The position numbers and the translations under genes are program-made. 64,000 nt of DNA from CAWBAT01 sp046331665 (GTDB lineage Bacteria; Acidobacteriota; Terriglobia; Versatilivoradales; Versatilivoraceae), in assembly GCA_046331665.1 (NCBI GenBank), contig JAXLQK010000016.1, positions 84,485 to 148,484 of the forward strand. The letters are read 5' to 3'. Positions 56,263 to 64,000 of the stretch are shown here, piece by piece (positions within the stretch are counted from its first letter, which is position 1; every line of letters begins with the position of its first letter). The notes under the pieces were generated by a model, which worked only from the letters and a program-made list of their open reading frames with translations, was not told where the DNA came from and did not search any database.

Positions 56263-57324
56263 ATGTGGAATCGCAGACAACTGATCCGAAGAAATTTCGG
56301 CAACGTGAATCTCAACCGGAAATGGAAGCATCTGGACGATGAAGCGTTACTCGACGTCCGTCTTTGTGACTTGTCATTGACTCTTGAAGGTACGATCATG
56401 GAGCAGCGGATCGAACGGCTCTATGAGGAACTCGCGCAGCGCGGCCTTCGGATTCGACCGCACGCCTGGTTTTCCGAGGAGTGGTTTTCGCCGGACGGCG
56501 TGCCAGGGATTGCGATCCCGTTCTATCTGGCTGACCCGCGCTTGATGAAATTAGAGCGCAGAAAAATGCATCAAGTCGAGGGCGGAACCGATACAGAATG
56601 TATGAGGATTCTGAGACATGAGGCCGGGCACGTTCTGGACACGGCGTTTCGTCTCCATTACCGGCGACAGTGGCGTGAATTGTTCGGTTCGTTCACCCAG
56701 CCTTATCCCAGTTCCTATAAGCCCAAGGCCAGCACGCGCAGCTATGTACTGCATCTGGATGCCTGGTACGCTCAGGTTCATCCTGCCGAAGACTTTGCCG
56801 AAACCTTTGCCGTCTGGTTGACTCCTGGCTCCCGCTGGCGCAGTCGCTATGCGGGCTGGCCGGCGCTTCGAAAGCTTGAGTATATGGATCAGTTGATGAA
56901 AGAAATTGCTGGAGTGTCGCCCAAGATCCAACGGCGGCGCAAGATTGAGCCGCTTTCCGAATCCAAGCGTACCTTGCGGGAACACTACGAACGCAAGTGC
57001 CAGCATTATGCCTTCGAATGGCCGACTTCCTATGATCGGGAGCTTTATCGCATTTTTTCCAAATCCCCACGCGATGCTTCGAGTCTGAGTGCCACTGCTT
57101 TTTTGCGGGGGATGAACCGGGAGATTTGCCAGATTGTTGCGCAACGCACCGGGCTTCATTCCTATACCATCAATCAACTTCTTCAAGATATGATCGATCG
57201 TTGCCGAAAACTAAGGTTGTGGGTATCGGGTTCGGAGATTCAGGCCCGAGCCCGGACAATCACATTGCTGAAAGTCCAGACCTTAGATGTCAATCATTCT
57301 GGATACTACCGAATCGCGGTATGA
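56263..57324 (+). CDS. Putative zinc metallopeptidase coupled to an ATP-grasp enzyme
   Basis: A 353-residue soluble protein without signal peptide. The metal site is visible as HEAGH (119-123), with a third-ligand candidate in AEDFAETFAVWL (175-186). The pattern HExxH with a downstream E-D-F-A-E-T-F is that of the putative zinc-binding metallopeptidase (Peptidase_Mx-like) group. The C-terminal third (about 215-353) is basic, helical and unlike any fold I know. Its stop overlaps the start of the next gene by 4 nt, so the two proteins are made together. Substrate unknown. Confidence 0.75.
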   Translation: MWNRRQLIRRNFGNVNLNRKWKHLDDEALLDVRLCDLSLTLEGTIMEQRIERLYEELAQRGLRIRPHAWFSEEWFSPDGVPGIAIPFYLADPRLMKLERRKMHQVEGGTDTECMRILRHEAGHVLDTAFRLHYRRQWRELFGSFTQPYPSSYKPKASTRSYVLHLDAWYAQVHPAEDFAETFAVWLTPGSRWRSRYAGWPALRKLEYMDQLMKEIAGVSPKIQRRRKIEPLSESKRTLREHYERKCQHYAFEWPTSYDRELYRIFSKSPRDASSLSATAFLRGMNREICQIVAQRTGLHSYTINQLLQDMIDRCRKLRLWVSGSEIQARARTITLLKVQTLDVNHSGYYRIAV

Positions 57325-58355
57325 GTCTTAAGGTAAAAAAAGAACTTCGGGTTCTTGTTTTGGTAAGGGAAGGGTTAATACCTCCAGATTCTGTTGAAGG
57401 CCTGACGAAAGCCGAAATCCTGCCATGGAAGACGGAATACGACGTCATCTCCACGCTGAAGCAAATGGGCCATGAGCCCATCCCCATCGGGCTTTACGAT
57501 GATTTGAGTACGATTCGTAAGGCGCTGGAAGACCAAAAACCGCACGTCATTTTTAATCTGCTTGAAGAATTCAATGGCTACGCCGTTTACGACCAGCACG
57601 TCGTCAGTTTCCTGGAATTGGTCAAGCAGTCATATACCGGATGTAATCCTCGCGGCTTGACCTTGGCTCATGACAAGGCGCTCTCGAAAAAAATTCTGGC
57701 CTACCACCGTATTCAGGTTCCGAGTTTTGCCGTATTTCCAGTGAATCGCAAAGTCCGTCGTCCCAAAAGTCTGAAGTTTCCCATCCTCGTAAAATCCCTG
57801 AGTGAAGAAGGCTCGGCGTGCATTTCCCAGGCCTCGCTGGTTCACGACGATGAAAAACTGGAAGAGCGGGTAAAACTGGTCCACCGGCAAACCAATACCC
57901 CCGCCATCGCCGAGCAGTATATCGATGGACGGGAAATTTATGTGGCTATCATTGGGAATCAGCAACTGCAGAGCTTCACCCCGTGGGAGCTCATCATTAA
58001 TAAATTGCCGGAAGGTGCTCCCTATATTGCCACCAGCAAACTGAAGTGGGACCATGAGTACCAGGAAAAGCTCGGAGTGGTCACCCAGGCCGCTGACTTA
58101 ACGCCGGAGCTTAGGAAAAAGTTTGATCACATTTCCAAGCGCGTCTATCGGATCCTCAGTCTCAGCGGCTATGCCCGCCTCGACTATCGGCTGACTCCCG
58201 ATGGCCAAATCTATTTACTGGAAGCCAACCCCAATCCCGATATTTCCGCCGACGAAGATTTTGCCGCGGCAGCCCAGCACTGCGGCGTCCCCTACGATGC
58301 CCTCCTGCAAAAGATCATCAGCCTGGGCCTCAGCGGCCACGCCTCGGGATACTAG
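57321..58355 (+). CDS. ATP-grasp ligase, D-Ala-D-Ala-ligase-like
   Basis: A 344-residue protein of the ATP-grasp fold. ATG at 57321 overlaps the metallopeptidase stop (ATGA). An N-terminal domain of about 110 residues is followed by the ATP-grasp core. The phosphate-binding loop region is VKSLSEEGSACIS, EQYIDGREIYVAII binds nucleotide, and the metal-binding ARLDYRL and LLEANPNPD segments end the core. It joins a carboxylate to an amine or thiol with ATP. It is more likely to modify a peptide or protein than to make D-Ala-D-Ala, because the partner is a peptidase and no peptidoglycan gene is near. Confidence 0.82.
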   Translation: MSLKVKKELRVLVLVREGLIPPDSVEGLTKAEILPWKTEYDVISTLKQMGHEPIPIGLYDDLSTIRKALEDQKPHVIFNLLEEFNGYAVYDQHVVSFLELVKQSYTGCNPRGLTLAHDKALSKKILAYHRIQVPSFAVFPVNRKVRRPKSLKFPILVKSLSEEGSACISQASLVHDDEKLEERVKLVHRQTNTPAIAEQYIDGREIYVAIIGNQQLQSFTPWELIINKLPEGAPYIATSKLKWDHEYQEKLGVVTQAADLTPELRKKFDHISKRVYRILSLSGYARLDYRLTPDGQIYLLEANPNPDISADEDFAAAAQHCGVPYDALLQKIISLGLSGHASGY

Positions 58356-58369
58356 CTCCAAGACCCTAT

Positions 58370-58965
58370 GGAGTGCGGGAGCTTGCTCCCGCTTTCATCG
58401 ATGCCAGCTTGCTGGCATCCAAGGCAGTCAGAAAACTGAAACTGGCCGCTGATGAACGCGAATATTGCAGGCTAGGGTGCCGCAGACATGTGCAGTAAAC
58501 ATGTCTGCGCCAGCCGGCAGCAAAACTTTTTTCCGTGGGGTTTGTGGAGGGCGGAGCTCCGCGACGCCGTACGGCGGAAGCCAGTGCGGGACGAGGGCGT
58601 CCCGTCTCCAAATAAATCCCGCGATTGCCGTAGTTGTAGGCGGCGCTCTATGAGCGCCGATGTGCCGTGACGGGACGAACGATTTGGGATTCGACGGTCG
58701 CAGACCGCCGTTACAGGGAAGCTGATGTTGTAGCTCCCAAAAATCTGCCGCCTGCGGCAGCAACGGCCTCGTTCCGCCGTACGGCGGATCGGCCCTCCAT
58801 CGGAATTCCCGGTCGAAGTCAATGATCCCAGCTTCATGGTTGGTTTGTGGAGGGCGGAGCTCCGCGACGCCGTACGGCGGAAGCCGTCAGTGCGGGACGA
58901 GGGCGTCCCGTCTCCAACAGCACGAACTCTCTCATCCGCCAGCCGGCGGACTCGGCCCTCCATCT
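58370..58965. repeat. REP cluster F, largest in the window
   Basis: A 596-nt mosaic with no gene. Units: GGAG-footed GCGGGAGC/GCTCCCGC (58370-58392) with GATGCCAGC/GCTGGCATC (58400-58419); GCAGACATGT/ACATGTCTGC (58482-58508); GGAG-footed GGCGGAGCTCCGC with CGCCGTACGGCG (58546-58577); CGGGACG/CGTCCCG ending CTCC (58588-58609); GTAG-footed CGGCGCTC/GAGCGCCG (about 58636-58660); GACGGTCG/GACCGCCG (58691-58715); GCCGCC and CCGCCGTACGGCGG ending CTCC (58748-58799); a second GGCGGAGCTCCGC/CGCCGTACGGCG copy (58850-58888); a second CGGGACG copy (58890-58917); and a CCGCCAG/CCGGCGG unit ending CTCC (58934-58963). Any open frames here are byproducts of the palindromes. Confidence 0.85.
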
Positions 58966-58993
58966 ATTGTTGTGAGTGGAATTGCTGCGGGGG

Positions 58994-59224
58994 TTAGGAA
59001 CTTCCCAGTCTATTGGCGTGAGTTCGGAGGGCTTCCAGCACTATTCCTTTGAGGCCTGCTCCGCCTTGTTCGTTGGCGTATTGCAGGATCTGACGGCGCA
59101 TTCGCGGATCCCAGAAATTTTTCAAATGATCAGCAACACCAGTCGCGCCTTTAGAGTCTTCCGACTCGGCTTCAAAAAAAGAGGCGATGTTATTGGCCAT
59201 CTTGATGAGATGTTGAATTTCCAT
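58994..59224 (-). CDS. fdsD: NAD-dependent formate dehydrogenase, delta subunit
   Basis: A 76-residue protein matching FdsD: an N-terminal LIKMANNIASFFEAE helix and a conserved HLKNFWDPRMRRQIL segment at about residues 33-47. In this enzyme the delta subunit is small, non-catalytic and helps assembly or sulfuration of the catalytic subunit. It is the last gene of the operon, 17 nt after fdsA. Confidence 0.85.
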   Translation of the reverse strand: MEIQHLIKMANNIASFFEAESEDSKGATGVADHLKNFWDPRMRRQILQYANEQGGAGLKGIVLEALRTHANRLGSS

Positions 59225-59241
59225 GGTTTAGGGTGGGATGC

Positions 59242-62091
59242 CTAGGTCTGGACCATTTCCCTTTGTTTCAAGAGTGCCTCTTGCTGTTGGGCAAAGTTCT
59301 GGTAACGTTTCTGCCATTCAGAAGGATTGGTGACCAGGCAGACTTCGACCGCTGTGACTTTGTATTCGGGGCAATTCGTCGCCCAGTCAGAATTGTCGGT
59401 GGTAACGACATTGGTCCCCGTCGCAGGGTGGTGGAACGTCGTATACACCACTCCCGGCTGAATGCGGTCCGTCACGCGCGCTTTCAGAACGACACGGCCG
59501 GCACGACTGCTCAAAGCCACCAGCGCTTCATCCTGAATCCCGCGTTGTTCGGCATCGTGAGGATGAATTTCGAGGACGTCCTCCTCGTGCCAGGTGATGT
59601 TCCCGGTGCGGCGCGTTTGCGCCCCCACATTGTATTGCGTGAGTGTGCGCCCGGTGGTCAGGATGAGCGGGTAAATCCGGCTGGTACGTTCTTCGGTGGC
59701 TACATATTCCGTGATGACAAATTTGCCTTTGCCGCGGACGAATTGTCCGACATGCATGGTGGGCGTTCCTTCCGGAGCCTTGTCGTTGCAGGGCCACTGA
59801 ACACTCCCCAGTCGATTCAGCTTTTCGAAACTCACCCCGCTGAAAGTCGGAGTAAGCCGCGCGATCTCATCCATGATTTCCGAAGGATGATCATAATGCA
59901 TGGCGTAGCCCATCGCATTGGCGATGGCCATCGTGATCTCCCAATCCGCCAGACCGGTGACGGGGGGCATGACCTTGCGGACGAGTTGGATGCGGCGTTC
60001 GGCATTGGTAAAGGTTCCGTCCTTCTCCAGGAATGTGGAGCCGGGCAGAAAGACATGGGCCAGTTTTGCGGTTTCATTGAGGAACAAGTCCTGCACGACC
60101 ACCAGCTCCATGGAGCGGAGCGCTGACTCAATGTGCTGCGTATTCGGGTCTGACTGAACAAAGTCCTCTCCCTGGATATACATTCCCTTGTAACTCCCAT
60201 CCAGAGCGGCGTCGAACATGTTCGGAATGCGCAAGCCCGGTTCTGCGTCCAGTGAAACTTTCCACTCTTTTTCGAATTGGGCGCGCACCGCCGCATCGGA
60301 AACATGGCGATATCCGGCCAGCTCGTGCGGGAACGAACCCATGTCGCAGGAACCCTGCACGTTGTTCTGCCCGCGTAATGGATTGACGCCGACTCCTTCC
60401 CGACCCAGGTTTCCCGTGGCCATCGCCAGATTGGCCATGCCCATTACCATCGTCGAGCCCTGGCTATGTTCGGTCACGCCAAGTCCGTAATAGATGGCGG
60501 CATTCCCTCCCGTGGCATAGAGCCTGGCGGCGCCGCGGATCTTCTCCGCAGGCACTCCTGTAATCTTCTCAACCTGCTCTGGAGCATATTGGGGTTGAGA
60601 GACGAACGCCTTCCACTTTTGAAACTCTTCGGGGTTACAGCGTTCGCTGACATAGGCTTCATTTGCCAGGCCTTCAGTCACAATCACATGAGCCAGGCCG
60701 TTGATCAGGGCCACGTTGGTTCCGGGGAACAACTGCAGATGAAAATCGGCATCAATATGAGGCGTACGGACCAGGTCAATCACTCGCGGATCTGCCACGA
60801 TCAGCCGGGCGCCTTGACGCAAACGCCGCTTCATCTGAGAAGCAAACACGGGGTGGCCATCGGTGGGATTGGCGCCAATAACCATTATCACGTCGGCATT
60901 CATCACGGAGTCAAATTCCTGTGTTCCTGCCGACGTGCCAAACGCCGTCTTCAGTCCATAACCGGTGGGGGAATGACAGACCCGGGCGCAGGTGTCGACG
61001 TTATTGTTCCCGAACACCGCGCGGACCAGTTTTTGGACAAGGAAGGTCTCTTCATTCGTACAGCGGGAAGAGGTGATGCCCCCGATGGACCCTCGGCCAT
61101 ACTTGGATTGAATACGCTTAAACTCGCTGGCCACATGGCCAATGGCGTCGTCCCAGGAAACTTCCTTCCAGGGATCATCGACATTCTTGCGTAGCATGGG
61201 CTTCAGGATGCGGTCAGGGTGAGTCGTATAGCCAAACGCAAACCGGCCTTTGACGCAGGAATGGCCATGATTGGCGTGTCCATTGGGGTTGGGCACCATC
61301 CGCACGACTTCATTTCCCTTGATTTCAGCCTTGAACGAGCACCCGACGCCGCAATAGGCACAGGTGGTTTCCACCACTCGATCGGGCTGGCCCAGTTGAT
61401 AGACGGATTTCTCCATCAGGGTGGCGGTAGGACAGGCTTGAACGCAGGCCCCGCACGAGACGCATTCGGAATCGAGGAAGGGATCCATCTGGCTGGGAGA
61501 AATTTTGGAGGCGAACCCGCGGCCATCGATGGTGAGGGCGAGCGTTCCCTGAACCTCATCACAGGCCCTGACACAGCGACTGCAGACAATGCACTTGCTC
61601 GGATCAAAGACGAAATAGGGATTGGATTCATCCTTGTGCGCGTCGAGATGATTGGCCCCGTCATACCCGTAGCGAACTTCCCGCAAGCCTACGGCTCCCG
61701 CCATATCCTGCAATTCGCAATGGCCATTGGCGGGGCAGGTGAGGCAATCCAGCGGATGATCGGAGATGTAGAGCTCCATGATTCCGCGGCGCAGGTCTGC
61801 CAGACGGGGTGACTGCGAGCGCACCTTCATGCCGGCTTCGACCGGGGTGGTGCAGGAAGCCGGATAGCCGCGACGACCTTCGATTTCCACCAGACAAAGA
61901 CGGCAGGAACCAAACGATTCCAAATTGTCGGTGGCGCAGAGTTTGGGGATCTTTCGATTGGCGGTGGCGGCGGCAAACATCACCGAACTGCCCTCGGGCA
62001 CACTGACCGGGATGCCATCAATTTCCAAGCTGACCATCTTCTCCGAGTTTCGCTTGGGTGTTCCGAAATCAACATCATTTATGGCACGCAT
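59242..62091 (-). CDS. fdsA: NAD-dependent formate dehydrogenase, alpha (catalytic) subunit
   Basis: A 949-residue molybdo- or tungsto-enzyme. The N-terminus has a 2Fe-2S domain (cysteines in ESFGSCRLCLVE), a Cys-rich NuoG-like domain, and two 4Fe-4S clusters (CIVCSRCVRAC and CVSCGACVQAC near residues 170-230). The bis-MGD domain begins with CAYCGVGC, and the active-site residue is the Cys of ARVCHSPT (codon TGT, so not selenocysteine). It oxidises formate to CO2 and passes electrons through FdsB to NAD+. Intact over 2.85 kb, with a C-terminal cofactor-binding domain (GRTLTQYNVGAQTRRTGNI). Confidence 0.93.
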   Translation of the reverse strand: MRAINDVDFGTPKRNSEKMVSLEIDGIPVSVPEGSSVMFAAATANRKIPKLCATDNLESFGSCRLCLVEIEGRRGYPASCTTPVEAGMKVRSQSPRLADLRRGIMELYISDHPLDCLTCPANGHCELQDMAGAVGLREVRYGYDGANHLDAHKDESNPYFVFDPSKCIVCSRCVRACDEVQGTLALTIDGRGFASKISPSQMDPFLDSECVSCGACVQACPTATLMEKSVYQLGQPDRVVETTCAYCGVGCSFKAEIKGNEVVRMVPNPNGHANHGHSCVKGRFAFGYTTHPDRILKPMLRKNVDDPWKEVSWDDAIGHVASEFKRIQSKYGRGSIGGITSSRCTNEETFLVQKLVRAVFGNNNVDTCARVCHSPTGYGLKTAFGTSAGTQEFDSVMNADVIMVIGANPTDGHPVFASQMKRRLRQGARLIVADPRVIDLVRTPHIDADFHLQLFPGTNVALINGLAHVIVTEGLANEAYVSERCNPEEFQKWKAFVSQPQYAPEQVEKITGVPAEKIRGAARLYATGGNAAIYYGLGVTEHSQGSTMVMGMANLAMATGNLGREGVGVNPLRGQNNVQGSCDMGSFPHELAGYRHVSDAAVRAQFEKEWKVSLDAEPGLRIPNMFDAALDGSYKGMYIQGEDFVQSDPNTQHIESALRSMELVVVQDLFLNETAKLAHVFLPGSTFLEKDGTFTNAERRIQLVRKVMPPVTGLADWEITMAIANAMGYAMHYDHPSEIMDEIARLTPTFSGVSFEKLNRLGSVQWPCNDKAPEGTPTMHVGQFVRGKGKFVITEYVATEERTSRIYPLILTTGRTLTQYNVGAQTRRTGNITWHEEDVLEIHPHDAEQRGIQDEALVALSSRAGRVVLKARVTDRIQPGVVYTTFHHPATGTNVVTTDNSDWATNCPEYKVTAVEVCLVTNPSEWQKRYQNFAQQQEALLKQREMVQT

Positions 62092-62127
62092 TTTTGACCC
62101 CCGATATTCAGGATAGCCCTGGCACTG

Positions 62128-63687
62128 CTACGGCAGTTTCAATTCTGCCACACTGCTTACGCCAAAATCCCCTGGAAAGTGTTTGAGGGCGCTGAGTACG
62201 GGGAAGGGGATCAACCCGCCCAACCCGCACAAGGAACCGTTCAACATCAAGTCACAAAGGTCACCCAGAAGCTGGAGATTGGCGTCGCGATTGCGGTTCT
62301 GAATAATCTTATCGATCACTTCCACGCCGCGTGTCGACCCGATCCGGCAGGGAGTGCATTTACCACAGGACTCCAAAGCGCAAAACTCCATGGCAAATCG
62401 CGCCATCCGCGCCATGTCCACCGTATCGTCGAAAGCCACGGCCCCGCCGTGGCCCAACAACGCCCGAATCCCGCTAAAGGCCTCGTAATCCAAGGGCGTA
62501 TCAAACTGGGATTCGGGCAGATAGGCACCCAGCGGGCCTCCCACCTGGACCGCGCGGATCGGTCGGCCGGTGGCGCTTCCCCCGCCAAAATCATAAAGCA
62601 ACTGGCGCAGTGTCAACCCGAAGGCCTTCTCCACCAGGCCTCCGCGTTTGATGTTGCCTGACAACTGAAAGGGCAGCGTCCCGCGCGAACGCCCCATCCC
62701 AAAGTCTTTGTAATGCTTGGCCCCTTTGCCGAAAATAATCGGCACCGAGGCCAGAGAAATCACATTATTCAGAATCGTCGGCTTGCCAAACAGCCCGGAA
62801 ACGGCGGGCAGGGGCGGTCGATAGCGAATCATCCCCCGCTTGCCTTCCAGGCTTTCCAGGAGAGCCGTTTCCTCACCGCAAATGTAAGCTCCGGCGCCGC
62901 GCCTCACTTCCAGGTGGAAACTCCTGCCACTGCCGCAGACATCGTCTCCCAGATACCCGCGGGAGGAGGCAAGCTCGATAGCCCCCTGCAACGTGCGATA
63001 GGCATGCGGATACTCCGACCTTAAATAAATATAACCGTGGGTAGCCCCAATCGCAAGTGCTGCAATGGTCATTCCCTCGATCAGGACAAAGGGATCCCCT
63101 TCCATGATCATCCGGTCTGAAAAAGTGCCGGAATCGCCCTCATCGGCATTGCACACCACATATTTTTGATCGGAAGGGGTGTCAAAGGCGGTCTTCCATT
63201 TGATCCCGGTGGGGAAGGCCGCTCCGCCTCGTCCCCGGAGTCCTGATTCGACGACTTCCTTAATGATTTGCTCACCACTGAGGGAGAGGGCGTTTTTCAG
63301 GCCTTGAAACCCTTCGAGCGACTGGTAAGCCTCCAGGGAGAGCGGATCGATGACTCCAACGCGGGCAAAGGTCAGACGCTCCTGATTCTTGAAATAGGGG
63401 ATCTCATCGGTAAGTCCCTGCGAGAGTGCGTGCTTCGATCCTTGAAGGAAGCCCGCGTCAAATAAGGAAGGGACATCGGTCGGAGAGACCGGTCCGTAGG
63501 CCACTCTGCCTTTGGTCGTTTGGACTTCGACCAGGGGTTCCAACCAATACATGCCGCGGGAGCCGGTTCGTGTGACCTGCGCGGCCTGCCCGCGTTTCCG
63601 GGCTTCGGCTTCGACTGCCTTGGCGACGGCCTCGGCTCCCAGCGAAAGCGCTCCTGAATCTCGAGCAATAAAGAGCGTTGCGGTCAT
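62128..63687 (-). CDS. fdsB: NAD-dependent formate dehydrogenase, beta subunit (NuoF-like)
   Basis: A 519-residue flavoprotein homologous to NuoF with an N-terminal extension of about 130 residues. The FMN loop GLRGRGGAAFPTG is near residue 150, NADH binding is in GAGAYICGEETALLE near 265, and the 4Fe-4S cluster is in ESCGKCTPCRIG near residue 445. It reduces NAD+ with electrons from FdsG and FdsA. It overlaps fdsG by 4 nt and precedes fdsA by 36 nt. Confidence 0.92.
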   Translation of the reverse strand: MTATLFIARDSGALSLGAEAVAKAVEAEARKRGQAAQVTRTGSRGMYWLEPLVEVQTTKGRVAYGPVSPTDVPSLFDAGFLQGSKHALSQGLTDEIPYFKNQERLTFARVGVIDPLSLEAYQSLEGFQGLKNALSLSGEQIIKEVVESGLRGRGGAAFPTGIKWKTAFDTPSDQKYVVCNADEGDSGTFSDRMIMEGDPFVLIEGMTIAALAIGATHGYIYLRSEYPHAYRTLQGAIELASSRGYLGDDVCGSGRSFHLEVRRGAGAYICGEETALLESLEGKRGMIRYRPPLPAVSGLFGKPTILNNVISLASVPIIFGKGAKHYKDFGMGRSRGTLPFQLSGNIKRGGLVEKAFGLTLRQLLYDFGGGSATGRPIRAVQVGGPLGAYLPESQFDTPLDYEAFSGIRALLGHGGAVAFDDTVDMARMARFAMEFCALESCGKCTPCRIGSTRGVEVIDKIIQNRNRDANLQLLGDLCDLMLNGSLCGLGGLIPFPVLSALKHFPGDFGVSSVAELKLP

Positions 63688-64000
63688 GGCTTGGATTGCT
63701 CCGCCTCCTGCAGGATCTCGCGCAATTTTTGGGGAGTCACCCGGCCATGGATCTCTTCGTCCACCATGATGGCTGGAGAGCAGGCACAGTTTCCCAGGCA
63801 GTAAACCGGTTCCAGAGTGAAGGCCTCGTCTCGAGTCGTGTCGTGGAAGTCGATCCCCAGGTGTTTTTGGGCAAAGGCGGTCAGCGTCTCGCTTCCCATG
63901 GCCTGGCAGGATTCTGCCTGACAGATTTTGAGGATGTGCCGTCCGGGCGGTTTGGAGCGGAAATCGTGGTAAAAACTGACGACGCCGTGCACCTCGGCGC
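63684..64000 (-). CDS. fdsG: NAD-dependent formate dehydrogenase, gamma subunit (NuoE-like), partial
   Basis: The gene runs off the right edge; at least 105 residues are visible. It is NuoE-like, with GVVSFYHDF at its visible start and the 2Fe-2S ligands in CQAESC and CLGNCACSP. Its stop overlaps the fdsB start by 4 nt (ATGA). A GTG at 63992 is in frame, but the alignment continues upstream (A-E-V-H before it), so the true start lies beyond the window. Confidence 0.9.
   Translation of the reverse strand, partial: AEVHGVVSFYHDFRSKPPGRHILKICQAESCQAMGSETLTAFAQKHLGIDFHDTTRDEAFTLEPVYCLGNCACSPAIMVDEEIHGRVTPQKLREILQEAEQSKP

Noticed and set aside
58370..58965. Possible CRISPR array or small genes in the repeat cluster
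   Set aside because: Units are of mixed classes, unequal spacing and inverted orientation, not identical direct repeats with unique spacers. The open frames follow the palindromes.
60960..61010. Selenocysteine in the formate dehydrogenase active site
   Set aside because: The active-site codon is TGT in frame, plain cysteine, and the frame is open through it.

Overview
The window is bacterial chromosomal DNA of moderate GC with densely packed genes. It most resembles an Acidobacteriota genome. That is inferred from an Oar-like TonB-dependent receptor with an N-terminal carboxypeptidase-regulatory domain, a VWFA protein of the type common in that phylum, two gluconate-dehydrogenase-subunit-3/GMC-oxidoreductase pairs, and many TPR and efflux genes. 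No rRNA, tRNA, phage or transposase gene was recognised.

Layout. 0-0.5 kb: a short hicBA toxin-antitoxin pair. 0.6-1.25 kb: a mosaic of palindromic repeats. 1.2-4 kb: a lipoprotein, a decayed UreH-type metal transporter and an O-methyltransferase. 4.2-6.7 kb: a broken GMC oxidoreductase with its small subunit. 6.8-10.8 kb: a glutaminase-like protein, a SpoIIE-type phosphatase with a membrane partner, and a methyltransferase/metallo-beta-lactamase-fold pair. 11-19.4 kb: dCMP deaminase, 3-hydroxyacyl-CoA dehydrogenase, acetate kinase, two FtsX-type permeases, and an isocitrate dehydrogenase/citrate synthase operon. 20-26 kb: a complete TolC/adaptor/RND efflux operon. 27-34.4 kb: three tandem TPR genes and a TonB receptor, all frameshifted. 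35-38.5 kb: VWFA protein and MFS transporter. 38.5-41.6 kb: a stress and small secreted protein group. 41.8-48.5 kb: GH31 glucosidase, a second small-subunit/GMC pair (GMC broken) and a probable six-hairpin glycosidase, suggesting sugar hydrolysis and oxidation. 49-58.4 kb: a large repeat-rich secreted protein, a DUF4136 protein, a double-domain cyclase, an MFS transporter, and a translationally coupled metallopeptidase/ATP-grasp pair. 59-64 kb: an NAD-dependent formate dehydrogenase operon (fdsGBAD) that runs off the right end.

Three non-coding or global patterns stand out. (1) Intergenic regions at about 0.6-1.25, 41.1, 44.3-44.5, 48.5-48.8, 54.1-54.4, 56.1 and 58.4-59.0 kb hold palindromes whose foot is GTAG or GGAG, or the complement CTAC/CTCC. 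This is the architecture of REP elements moved by RAYT (TnpA-REP) transposases. Several sequence classes are mixed, often as inverted pairs. (2) Several gaps carry tandem arrays with the same 7-bp period but different words. (3) Frameshifts are strongly clustered: the TPR genes, TonB receptor, both GMC genes and the UreH-like gene carry many, while long genes elsewhere (RND, FdsA, GH31) carry none.

The best candidates for undescribed biology are the REP mosaic, the metallopeptidase/ATP-grasp operon, and the two-domain cyclase whose halves keep complementary parts of the metal-binding motif.
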